Of a stretch of DNA of 64,000 nt, positions 52,208-63,986 are shown one piece after another. The position numbers and the translations under genes were made by a program. This stretch comes from Papio anubis. Taxonomy: Eukaryota; Chordata; Mammalia; Primates; Cercopithecidae. The stretch's first letter is position 1, and each line of letters starts with the position of its first letter. The stretch lies in the NCBI RefSeq assembly GCF_008728515.1, contig NW_022166925.1:288416-352415 (forward strand), written 5' to 3'. Under the pieces are notes generated by a model that was not told the DNA's origin, ran no database searches, and was given only the letters and a program-made list of their open reading frames with translations.

Positions 52208-53959
52208 ATATCTTCAGACAAAAAATTGAGAGAAACTTTCTTAGAAATTGCTCTGTGATGTATACTTTCCACTCAGGGAGTTATACCTCTTTTCTCATAA
52301 GGCAGTGCTTGAATACTGTTCCTGTGAAACCAAAAAAGCGATATTTCGGAGATCTTTGAAGACTATGGCGAAAAGTGAAATATCCTCAAATAAAACCCAG
52401 GAAGAAGCATTCCAAGAATCTGATCTTTGATATGTGCATTCATTTCACAGAGTAAAATATTACTCTACGTTGCCCAGCTTGGAAATTCTGTCTTTGAGGA
52501 ATCTACGAAGGAATATATAGTGGCACCCCAGGCTTGTGGTGAGCATGGAATTGTCTTCTGATTAAAATGGGAGAGATGCTTTCTGAGCAACTGCTTTGTG
52601 ATGTGTGTATTCATCTCATAGAGATAAATCATTCTTTGGATAGAGCAGTTTGAAATCACTGCTTCTGTGGAATCTGAGGAAGGATATTGGGAATGCTCTT
52701 TAGAATATGGAGAAAGAAATATCCTCAGGTAAAAACCAGAAGGAACCTTTGTGAAAATGTTCTCTGTCTTGTGAATTCCTCTTGCTCAATTAAGCTTCTC
52801 TTTTCAAAGAGCAGTTTTCAAACACAGTTTATGTGTAACATGCAAAGGGGTATTCGAGAGGGATTTGAGGCTTACCGTGAAAAAGGAAATATGTTCAGAT
52901 AGAAACTGGAGAGAAGGTTTCTGAGCAACTGCTTAGTGACGTGTGAATTCCACTCACAATGTTACACCTCTCTTCTCATACAGAATTGGGGAAACCCATT
53001 TAGACAAAAACGTAACAAGGGATATTAGGGAGCATAATGACGAATATGGTGAAAAGGGAAATAGCCTCAAGGAAAAGCTGGAAAGAAGCTTTCTTTGAAA
53101 CTGCTCAGTGCTATGTGTATTCATCTCGCCTAGATAAAGCTTTCTTTACATTACACAGCTTGCAAACTCTGTCATGGATGGATCCGCGAAGGAACATTCA
53201 GGAGAAAATTCTGGACTATGGTGAAATAGGAAATATCGTCAGATAAAAACTGGAAAGAAGCTTTCTGTGAATCTGCTTTATGCTATGCTTATTCATCTCA
53301 CAGAGATAAAGCCTTCTTTACATTATGTAGCTTGGAAACTCCATCATGGATGGAATCACGAAGGGACATTCAGGAACACATTCAGGCCTATGGTGAAAAG
53401 GAAAGATCTTCCAATAAACCCGGAGACAAGTTTTATGTGAAACTGCTTTCTGATGTGTGCATTCCACTCAGGTAGTTATACCTCCTTTCTCATAAGGCAG
53501 TGTTTGAACACTGTTCCTGTAAAACCAAAAAAGTTGCATTTCGAAGTGAATTGAAGAGTATGGGGAAAAGTGATCTGTCCTCAAATAAAACCCAGGAAGA
53601 AGCTTTCCAGGAAAGTGCTCTCTGATATGTGTATTCACTTCACAGAGTTAAAGCTTACTCTACATTGCCCAGTTTGGAACCTCTGTCTTTGAAGAATCTG
53701 TGATGGGATATTCTGTGGCTTCTGGAGGCCTGTGGCCTGTGGTGAGCAAGGAAATGTCTTCCGTTGAAAACTGGAGAGAATCTTTTTGAGCAGCTGCTTT
53801 GTGATGTGTGCATTCATCTCATAGAGTTAAATCATCCTTTGGATTGAAGAGTTTGAAATCACTGTTTCTGTGGAACCTGAAAAAGGACATTTGGGAACGT
53901 TCTTTAGAATATGCTGAAAAACAAATCCTCAGATAAAAAATAGAAGGAAGCTTTCTGTG

Positions 53960-53982
53960 AGACTGCTCTGTACAATCTGCGA
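53960..53982. other. Shortened m4 (shared ~66-bp deletion), copy 2
   Basis: 'gactgctctgtacaatctgc' reproduces the deletion at 2350-2370 inside a block that is collinear with 2240-4250. Confidence 0.85.
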
Positions 53983-55159
53983 AGGGATATTCAGGAGCGC
54001 AATGAGGCTTATGGTGAAAACGTAAATATCTTCAGATAGAAACTGGAGAGAAGCTTTCAGAGGAACTGATTTGTGACATGTACATTTCAGTCACAGAGTT
54101 ATACCTTTCTTTTCATAGAGGATTTGGGAATCCCTTTTGGAGAAAAAGCTACCAAGGGACTTTCGGGAGCATATGTGTGGTTATTGTGAAAAAGGAAATA
54201 TCCTCAGACAAAAACTGGAAAGAAGCTTTCTGTGAAACTGCTTTGTGATATACATATATATTCTCTCACATAGATAAAACTTTCTTTATATTATGCAGTT
54301 TGGAAATTCCATCATGGACAGATCCACGAAGGAAAATTCAGGAGCACATTCAGACCTATGGCAAAAAAGGAAATATCTTTAGATAAAAACTGGAGAGAGG
54401 CTTCCCGAGAAAGTGGTTTGTGATGTGTGCATTCCACTCAAGGTTTATACCACTTTGCTCATAAGGCAGTGTTTGAACACTGTTCCTGTATTACCAAAAA
54501 GGTGATATTTCGGAGAGCATTGAGGACTACTGCGAAAAGTGAAATATCCTCAAATAAAACCCAGAAGGAAGCGTTCCAAGAAAATGCTCTGTGATATGTG
54601 TATTCATGTCCCAGATATATAACTTACTCTACATTTCCCAATTTAGAAACCGCATCTTGGACGAATCTGCAAAGGGATATTAAGTGGTTCCCAGAGGCCT
54701 CTGGTGAGCAAGGAAATGTCTTCAATTGAAAACTGGAGAGAAGCACTCTGAGCAACTGCTCTGTGATGTGTGTATTCATGTCATAGAGTTAAACCATTCT
54801 TTGGATTGAGCAGTCTGAAATCACTGTTTCTGTGGAATCTGAGAAAGGACATTTGGGAATGCTCTTAAGAATGTGCTGAGAAAGAAATACCTTCAGATAA
54901 AAACCAGAAGCAACCTTCCTGTGAAACTTCTCTATGTCTTGTGAATTCCACTCCCCCAGTTAAGCATCACTTTTCATTGAGCAGTTTCCTAACACTATTT
55001 AGGTTTAGTGTGCATAGGGATATTCGGGAACACTTTGAGGCTTATGGTGTAAAAGGAAATATGTTCTGATAGAAACTGGAGAGAAGCTTTCCAAGGTGTT
55101 GCTTTGAGACGTGTGCATTCCACTCACAGTGGTGTACCTCTCTTCTCATACAGCATTTA

Positions 55160-55176
55160 GGAAACCCATTCTGTGA
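55160..55176. other. Shortened m5 (shared ~90-bp deletion), copy 3
   Basis: 'ggaaacccattctgtgaaac' shows the same m5 truncation as at 3550 and 31995. The unit also shares 'cactcacagtggtgtacctc' with 3500-3520. Confidence 0.85.
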
Positions 55177-58100
55177 AACAGTTTTTACATATGTGTATTC
55201 ATCTGACATAGATAAATCTTTCTCTACATTTCACAGCTTGGAAACTCTGCCATGGATGGATCCGCAAAGGGATATTCGGGAGCACATTCAGGACTATGGT
55301 GAAAAAGGAAATATCTTCAGATAAACACTGGAAAGAAGCTTTCTGTGAATCTGCTTTTTGCTGTGTTTATTCATCTCACATAGGTAATACTTACTTTATG
55401 TTACGCAGTTTGAAAACTCCATCATCGACAGATCCATGATGGAATAATTGAAAGCGCTTTCAGGCCTATGGTAAAAAAGGAAATATCTTCAGATAAAAAC
55501 TGGAGAGAAGCTTTCTGAGAAACTACTTTGTGATGTGTGTATTCCACTCAGGGTGTTATACCTCTTTTCTCATAAGGCAGTGTTTGAACACTGATCCTGT
55601 AAAATGAAAAAGTGATATTTTGGAGCGCATTGAAGACTGTGGTGAAAAGTGACCTATCCACAAATAAATCACAGAAAGAAGCATACCAAGAAATTGCTCT
55701 GGGATATGTGCATTCATTTCACAGAGATAAAGCTTACTCTACATTGCCCAGTTTGCAAATTCTGTCTTTCAGGAATTGGCAAAGGGATATTAAGAGGTGC
55801 CCGTTCGCCTGTGGTGAGCAAGGAAATGTCTTTCGATGAAAACTGCGGAGAAGCTTTCTGAGCAACTGTTTTGTGATGTGTGTATTCATCCCATAAAGAT
55901 AAATCATTTTTTGGATTGTGCAGTTTGAAATCACTTTTTCTGTGGAACCTGAGAGAGGACATTTGGGAATGGTCTTTAGAATATGCTGAAAAGAAAATAC
56001 CCTTAGATAAAAAACACAAGGAAGCTTTCAGTGAAACTGCTCTCGGTCACGTGATTTCCACTTACACAGTTAAGCTTCTCTTTTCATTGGGCAGTATTCT
56101 AACACTGTGTTTAGTCTGCAAAAGGATACTCGGGAGCGCTTTGAGGCTTCTGGTGAAAATGGAAATATCTTCAGAAAAACACTAGAGAGAAGCTTTCTGA
56201 GGAGCTGCTTTGTGACGTGTGAATTCCACTCACAGAGTTATACGTTTCTTCTCATAGAAGATTGGGGAATTCCTTTTGGAGAAAAGGCTATCAAGGGACA
56301 TTCAGGAGTATATAGATGGCTATTGTGAAAAAGGAATTACCCTCTGACAAAAACGGGAAAGAAGATTTCTGGGAAACTGCTTTGTGATAGATATGTTTAT
56401 TCATCTCACATAGATAAAACTTTCTTTATATTACGTAGTTTGTAAACTCCGTCAAGGACAAACCCGCAAAGAGACATTCGGGAGCACTTTCAGGCCTATT
56501 GTGAAAACGGAAATCTTCATATAAAAATTGGAGAGAAGTTTTCTGAGAAACTGCTTTGTGATGTATGCATTCCACTCAGGGACATATACCTCTTTTCTCA
56601 TAAGCCAGTGTTTCAATACTGTTCCTGTAAAATCGAAAACGTAATCTTTGGTAGCTCATTGAAGTATATGACAAAAAGAGAACTCTCCTCAAATAAAACC
56701 CAGAAAGAAGCGTTCCAAGAAACTGCTCTCTGATATGTGAATTCATTTCACAGAATTAACGCTTTCTCTACATTACCCAGTTAGGAAACGCTGTCTTTGA
56801 GGAATCTGCGAAGGGATATTAAGTGGCTCCCAGAGGTCTGTGATGAGCAAAGAAATGTCTTCCTTTGAAAACTGGAGAGAAGATTTCTGAGCAACTGCTG
56901 TGTGATGTGTGTGTATCTCATAGAGATAAACCATTCTTTGGATTGAGCAGTTTGAAATCACTGTTTCTGTGGAATCTGAGGGAGCACATTTGGGAACGCT
57001 CTTTACAATATGGAAAACTAAATATCCTCAGATAAAAACAAGAAGGACATTTTCTGGGAAGCTGCTGTGTGTCCTGTGAATTCCTCTCTCTCAGTTAAGC
57101 TTCTCTTGCATTGACCAGTTTTCATACTGTTTATGTTTAGCATGCCATGTGATATTCGGGAGTACTTTCAGGCTTACAGTGAAAAAGGAAATATCATCAG
57201 ATAGAAAATGGACAGAAGCTTTACGACGAACTGCTTTGTGATGTTTGCATTCTACTCAGAGTGTTATACTTCTCTTCTCATACAGCATCGGGAAAACATT
57301 TTGGAGAAAACAGTACCAAGGAATATTCGGGAGCGTATTGACACCTATGGTGAAAAAGGAAATAGCCTCAGATAAAAACTGGAAAGAAGCTTTCTGTGAA
57401 ACTGATCTGTGATATGTGTATTCGTCTCACATAGACAAAGCTTTCTTTACATTGTGCAGCTTGGAAACTCTGTCATGGATAGATCCGTGAAGTTACTCTC
57501 GGGAGCACATTCAGGACTGTGCTGAAAAAAGATATATCTTCAGATAAAAAATGGAAAGAAGTTTCTGTGAATCTGCTTTTTGCTATATTTATTCACCTCA
57601 CATAGATAAAGCTTTCTTTATGTTATGCACCATGGAAATTCCGTTATGGACGGATCTGCGAAGGGATATTCAGGATCACATTCATGCCTATAGTGAAAAG
57701 GGAAATATCTTCAGATAAAAACTGGAAGGAAGCTTTCTGAGAAACCGCTTTGTGGTGTGTGCATTTCTCTCAGCGAGTTTACGATAGTGTTTGAACACTG
57801 TTCATGTAGAACCAAAAATGTGATACGTCGGAGCGCACTGAAGACTATGGCGAAAAGTGAAATATCTTCAAGTAAAACCCAGAAAGAAGCGTTCCAAGAA
57901 ACTGCTCTCTGATATGTGCATTCATTTCACAGAGGTAAAGCTTACTCTATGTTGCCCAGTTTGGAAACTCTGTCTTTGGGGAATCTGTGAAGGGATATTA
58001 AGTGGCGCCCAGAGGCTTGTGGTGAGCAAGGAAACATCTTCCGATGAAAACTGGAGAGAATCTTTCCGAGCACCTGCTTTGTGATGTGAGTATTCATCTC

Positions 58101-58720
58101 ATAGAGTTAAACCATTTTTGAATGAGCAGTTCGAAGTCACTGTTTTTGTGGAATCTGAGGAAGGACATTTGGGAACGCTTCTTAGAATATGGAGAAAAAA
58201 ATATACTCTGGTAAATTCCAGAAGGAAGCTTTCTGTGAAACTGCTCTGTGTCATAATAATTCCTCTCACTCAGTTAAGCCTCTCTTTTCATTGAGCAGTT
58301 TTCTAACCCTCTTTATGTTTAGCATGTGAAGGGATATTCAGAGCGCTGTGAGGATTACGTTGAAAAAGGAAATATGTTCAGACCGAACATGGAGAGAAGC
58401 TTTCTGAGGAACTGCTTTGTGAGATGTGCATTTCAATCACAGTGTTATATCTCCCTTCTCATACAACATCAGAGAAACCATTTTGGAGAAAAAGTTACCA
58501 AGTGATATTCGGGAGCATGTTAATGCCTATGGTGAAACGGGAAGTAGCCTCAGACAAAAACTGGAAAGAAGTTTTCTATGAAACTGCTCCATGATACGTA
58601 TACTCATCTCACATAAATAAAGCTTTCTTTACATTACTGAGCTTGGAAACTCTGTCATGGATGGATCCACAAAGGGACATTCGGGAGCACATTCAGGTCT
58701 ATGGTGAAAAAGGAAATATC

Positions 58721-59830
58721 TCCAGATAAAAACTGCTAAGAAATTTGTGTGAATACTTTTGGCTATGTTTATTCATCTCACATGGATAAAGCTTTCTTTA
58801 CATTACAAAGCTTGGAAACTCTGTCATTGATGGATCCGTGAACGGATTTTCTGGATCACATTCGGGCCTATGGTGAAAAAGGAAATATCATCAGATAAAA
58901 GCTGGAGAGAAGCTTTCTGAGAAACTGCTTGGCGATGTTTTCATTCCACTCATGGAGTTATAACTTTCTTCTTATAAGGCACTGTTTGAGCGATGGTCCT
59001 GTAAATTTAAAAAAGTGATACCTGGTGTACATTGAAGACTAAGGCCAAAAGTGAAATGTCGTCAAATAAAACCCAGGAAAAATCATTCAAAGAAACTGCT
59101 CTCTGACATATCCATTTATTTCACAGAGTTAAAGCTTACTCTACATTTCCCAGTTTAGAAAGTCTGTCTTTGAGGATTCTGCAAAGGGATATTAAGTGGC
59201 AAGTGTAGGCCTGTGCCGAGGAAGGAAACCTATTCCATTGAAAATTGGAGAGAAGTTTTCTGAGCCACTCTTTTGTGATGTGTGTATTCATCTCATAGAG
59301 TTAAATCATTCTTTGGATTGAGCACTTTGAAATCTCTGTTTCTGTGGAATCTGAGAAAGAACCTTTGGGAACTCTCTTTAGAATATGCTGAAAAGAAATA
59401 ACCGCAGATAGAAACTGAAGGCAGCTTTCTGTGAAACTGCTCTCTGTCATGTGAATTCTGCTAACACAGTTAAGCTTCTGTTTTCATTGAGCAGTATTCT
59501 AACACCGTTTTTGTTTAGTGCGTTAAGGGATATTCAGGAGCACTTTGAGGATTATGGTGAAAAAGGAAATACCTTCATATGGAAACTGGAGAGAAGCTTT
59601 CCGAGGAGCTGCTCTGTAACATATGTATTCCACTCACAGAGTTATACTTTTCTTCACTTAGAGAATTGGGGAAACTCTTTTGGAGAAAAAGCTACCAAGA
59701 AACATTTGGGAGTATATGGACGACCCTGGTGAAGTTGGAAATGTCCTCAGACAAAAACTAGAAAGAAGCTTTCTGTGAAACTGCTTTGTGATAGATATGT
59801 TTATTCGTATCACATAGATAAAACTTTCTT
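58721..59830 (+). repeat. Alpha-satellite, transitional module (copy 3) with intact L1 target
   Basis: This module is collinear with 13074-14040. It includes 'aaaaactgctaagaaa' at the point where the L1 entered the first copy, m1 at 58942, m3 'gattgagcactttgaaatct' and m5 'gagaattggggaaactc'. It leads into flavour 2. Confidence 0.9.
58865..58884 (-). promoter_or_regulatory. pJ-alpha-type motif
   Basis: Exact match in m6 of the third transitional module. It is the counterpart of 13214-13233. Confidence 0.55.
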
Positions 59831-62800
59831 TATATTACGCAGTTTTGAAACTGGGTCAGGGACAGATTCGCCAAGGGATACTCAGCAGCCCATTCAGGCC
59901 TGTGGGGAAATAGGATATATCTCCAGACAAAAATTTGAGAGAAGCATTCCGAGAACATCTTTGTGATGTGTGTATTCCACTCAGGAAGTTATATCTCTTC
60001 TCTCATAAGGCAGTGTTTGAAGACTGTTCCTGTAAAACTGAAAAAGCGATATTTTGCTGTGCATTGAAGAGTATGGCGAAAGTGAAATATCCTGAAATAA
60101 TACCCAGAAAGAAGAGTTCCAAGAAACTGCTCTCTGACGTGTGCATTCATTTCAGAGAATTAAAGCTTACACTACGTTGCCCAGTTTCAAAACTCTGTCT
60201 TTGAGGAATCTGTGAAGGAATATTAAGTGGGACCCTGAAGCTTGTGGTGAGAAAGGAAACGTCTTCCGATGAAAACTGGAGAGAAGCATTCGGAGCAACT
60301 ACTTTTTGATGTGTGTATTCATCTGATAGAGTTAAATCATTCTTAGGAATGAGCAGTTTGAAATCACTGTTTCTATGGAATCTGAGAAAGGACATTTTGG
60401 AACGCTCTTAAGAATATGATGAAAAAGAAATACCCTTCGATAAACAGCAGAAGGAAACTTTCTGTGAAACTGCTCTAGGTCACGTGAATTCTACTCACAC
60501 AGTTAAGCTTCTATTTTCATTAGGCAGTATTCTAACACTGTTTTTGCTTAGATAGCTAAGGAATACTGGGGATTGCTTTGAGGCTTATGATGAAAACGGA
60601 AATATCTTCAGATAGGTAGTGGAGAGAAGATCTCTGAGGAGCTGCTTTGTGACATGTGCATTCCACTCACAGAATTATACATTCCTTCTCAGAGAGGATT
60701 ACGGAATCCCGTTTGGAGAAAAAGCTACCGGGGGCATTCAGTAGTATATGGATGGCAACAGAGAAAAAGGAAATATCCTCAGACAAAAACTGGAAAGAAG
60801 CTTTCTGTGAAACAGCTTTGTGATAGATATATCTATTCATCTCACATAGATACAGTTTTCTTTCCATTACACGGTTTTGAAATTATTTCATGGATGGGTT
60901 CGCAAAGGGATATTCAGGAGCACATTCAGGCCTGTGGGAAAATAGGAGATATCTTCAGGTAAAAACTGGAGAGAAGCTTTCTTAGATACTGCTTTGTGAG
61001 GTGTGCATTCCACTGAGGGAGTTATACATCTTTTCTCATAAGGCAGTGTTTGAACAATGTTTCTGTAAAACTGAAAAAATGATATTTTACAGCGCTTTGA
61101 AGACTATGGCGAAAAGTGAAATATCCTGAAATAAAACACACAAAGAAGTGTTCCAAGACACTGCTCTCTGACTTGTGCATTTGTTTCAGAGATGTAAAGC
61201 TTACACTACGTTGTCCAGTTTGGCAACTCCATCTCTGAGGAATCTCTGAAGGGATATTAAGTGGCACCTGGAGTCTTGTGGAGAGAAAGGAAACGTCTTC
61301 CAATAAAAAAGGAGAGAAGCTTTCTGAGCAACTGCTTTGTGGTGTGTGCATTCATCTCATAAAGTTAAATCATTCTTTGGATTGAGAAGTTAGAAATCAC
61401 TGTTTTTGTGGAACCTGAGAAAGGACATTTGGGAATGCTCTTAAGAATATGCTGAAAAAGAAATACCCTCCGAGAAAAAACAGAGGGAAGCTTTCTGTGA
61501 AACTCTTCTAGGTCACGTGAATTCCACTTACACAGTTAAGCTTCCATTTTCATTGAGAAGTATTCTAACACTGTTTTTGATTAGTCAGCTAATGAACACT
61601 CTGGAGAGCTTTGAGGCTTCTGGTGAAAACGGAAATATCTTCAGAATATGGGCAGCTATGGCAAAAAAGGAATTATCCTCATAAAAACTGGAAAGAAGCT
61701 TTCTGTGAAATGGCTTTGTGATAGATATGTCTATTAATCTCACATAGAGAAACTTTCTTTCTATTATGCAGTTTTGAAAGTGCATCATGGACAGAATCGT
61801 GAAGGACATTCGGGAGCAGACTCAGGACTGTGGAGAAATAGAAAATATCTCCAGATAAAACTGGAGAGAAGTTTTCTGAGAAACTGCTTTGTGATGTGTG
61901 CATTCCACTCAGGGAGTTATTCCTCTTTTCTCATAAGACAGTGTTTGAACACTGTTCCTGTAAAATTGCAGAAGTGATATTTGGCAGTGCAGTGAAGACT
62001 ATGGCAAAAAGTGAAAATCCGGAAATAAAACCCAGAAAGAAACCTTGCAGGAAACTGCTCTCTGACGTGTGCATTCTTATCAGATGGATAAAGCTTACAC
62101 TACGTTGCCCAGGTTGGAAACCCTGTCTTTGAGAAAACTGTGAAGGGACATTAAGTGGTGCTCCGAGGCTTGTGGTGAGAAAGGTAACGTCTTTGGATGA
62201 AAACTGGAGAGAACTTTCAGAGCAACTGCTTTGTGATGTGTATTCATCTCATAGAGATAAGTCATTCTTTGGATTGAGCAGTTTGAAATCAATGTTTCTG
62301 TGGAATCTGAGAAAGGACATTTGGGAACGCTATTAAGAATATGCTGAAAAGGAAATACCCTCCAGTAAAATCCAGAAGAAAACTATCTGTGAAACTGCTC
62401 TAGGTCGCATAATGTCCACTCACACAGTTAAGCTTCTCTTTTCTTTGAGCAGTATTCTAACACTGTTTTACATTAGTTAGCTAAGAGATACTCAGAAGTG
62501 CTTTGCGGCTTACGGTGAAAACGGAAATATCTTCAGCTAGCTACTGGAGAGAAGATTTCCGAGGAGCTGCTTTGTGAAGTGTGCATTCCACTCACAGAAT
62601 TTTAATTTTCTTCTCATAGAGGACTAAGTAATCCTGTTTGGAGAAAAAATTACCAGGGGACGTTTCAGAGTATACGGACAGCTAGGGTGAAAAAAGAAAT
62701 ATCCTCAGACAAAAGCTGGAAAGAAGCTTTCTGTGAAACTGCCTTGTGATAGATGTGTCTATTCATCTCACATAGATAAGACTTACTTTCTATTACGCAG

Positions 62801-62931
62801 TTTTGAAACTGCGTCATGGACAGATTCGCGAGGGGACATTAGGGAGCGCATTCAGGCTTGTGGGAAAAAGGGAGATATCTTCAAATAAAAACTGGAGAGA
62901 AGCATTCCGAGAAACTGCTTTGCGATGTGTG

Positions 62932-63102
62932 CATTCCACTCAGGGACTTATACCTCTTTTCTCATAAGGGAGTGCTTGAACACTGTTCCTGTAAAACAGA
63001 AAAAGTGATATTTTGCAGCACATTGAAGACTATGGCAAAAAGTGAAATATCTGGAAACAAACCAAGAAAGAAGCATTCCAGGAAACTGCCCTCTGACGTG
63101 TG
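62932..63102 (+). repeat. Monomer class m1 in a reference flavour 2 unit
   Basis: A 171-bp monomer measured from its 'cattcc' anchor. Class markers are 'actcagggacttatacctct' and 'cataagggagtgcttgaac' (usually 'cataaggcagtgtttgaac'), and the 'ctgtaaaac' tract. Boundaries follow the anchor, not a biological edge. Confidence 0.85.
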
Positions 63103-63274
63103 CATTCATTTCAGAGGGTTAAAGTTTACACTATATTGCCCAGTTTGGAAATTCTTTCTTTGAGGAATCTGTGAAAGGATATTTAGTGGTGCCCGGAGGC
63201 TTGTGGTGAGAAAGGAAACGTCTTCTGATGAAAACTGGAGAGAAGCTTTTGGAGCAACTGCTTCATGATGTGTG
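63103..63274 (+). repeat. Monomer class m2 in a reference flavour 2 unit
   Basis: 172 bp. Class markers are 'cattcatttcagagggttaa', 'cccagtttggaaat' and 'ttgtggtgagaaaggaaacg'. Confidence 0.85.
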
Positions 63275-63445
63275 TATTCATCTCATAGAGTTAAATCATT
63301 CTTAGGAGTGAGCAGTTTGAAATTAGTGTCTCCATGGAACCTGAGAAAGGACAGTTGGGAACACTCTTAAGAATATGCTGAAAAATAAATACCCTCCAAT
63401 AAAAACAAGAAGGAACCTTTCTGTGAAACTGCTCTAGGTTACGTG
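63275..63445 (+). repeat. Monomer class m3 in a reference flavour 2 unit
   Basis: 171 bp. Class markers are 'tattcatctcatagagttaa', 'gagcagtttgaaat' and 'aagaatatgctgaaaaataa'. Confidence 0.85.
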
Positions 63446-63616
63446 AATTCCACTCACGCAGGTAAACTTCTATTTTCATTCGGTAGTATTCCAACACTGT
63501 TTTTGGTTAGTCAGCTAAGGAATACACGGGAGCACTTTGAGGCTTACGGTGAAAACCGAAATATCTTCAGATAGATACTGGAGAGAAGATCTCCGAGAAG
63601 CTGCTTGTGACATATG
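63446..63616 (+). repeat. Monomer class m4 in a reference flavour 2 unit
   Basis: 171 bp. Class markers are 'aattccactcacgcaggtaa', 'tttttggttagtcagctaag' and 'atcttcagatagatactgga'. Confidence 0.85.
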
Positions 63617-63789
63617 CATTCCACTCACAGAGTTATACTTTCCATCTCAGAGAGGATTGGGAAATCCAGTTGAAGAAAAAGCTACCAGAGGACATTGGGT
63701 AGTTTATGGACGGCTATGGTGAAAAGGAAATATCCTCAGAAAAAAACTGGAAAGAAGCTTTCTGTGAAACTGTTTGTGATAGATACGTC
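63617..63789 (+). repeat. Monomer class m5 in a reference flavour 2 unit
   Basis: 173 bp. Class markers are 'cattccactcacagagttat', 'gaggattgggaaatcc' and 'tatcctcagaaaaaaactgg'. Confidence 0.85.
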
Positions 63790-63961
63790 TATTCATCTCA
63801 CATAGATAAACATTTCTTTTTATTATGCAATTTTGAAACTGGGTCATGGACGGATTCATGAAGGGAAATTAGAGAGCACATTCGGGTCTGTGGGGGAAAA
63901 GGAGATATCTTCAGATCAAACCTGGAGAGAAGCTTTCTGAGTAACTGCTTTGTGATGTGTG
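63790..63961 (+). repeat. Monomer class m6 in a reference flavour 2 unit
   Basis: 172 bp. Class markers are 'tattcatctcacatagataa', 'ttttgaaactgggtcatgg' and 'ggagatatcttcagatcaaa'. Confidence 0.85.
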
Positions 63962-63986
63962 CATTCCACTCAGGGAGTTATACCTC

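Larger units (their letters stand above)
44355..58720 (+). repeat. Alpha-satellite array, segment C (flavour 1 units)
   Basis: m1 anchors fall near 44464, 45517, 46541, 47571, 48598, 49217, 50246, 51237, 52265, 53460, 54430, 55540, 56568 and 57762. From 52640 onward the order follows 1-4250 and then 8640-11445, and it carries the same idiosyncratic variants. The 619-bp spacing at 48598-49217 comes from an m3-to-m5 join near 48950. No gene is supported. Confidence 0.95.
59831..63986 (+). repeat. Alpha-satellite array, segment D (flavour 2 units)
   Basis: m1 anchors are at 59973, 61006, 61901, 62932 and 63962, with spacings of 1033, 895, 1031 and 1030 bp. The short unit results from a join of m4 to the second half of m5 near 61644-61648 ('cttcaga' into 'atatgggcagctatgg'). 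Confidence 0.94.
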
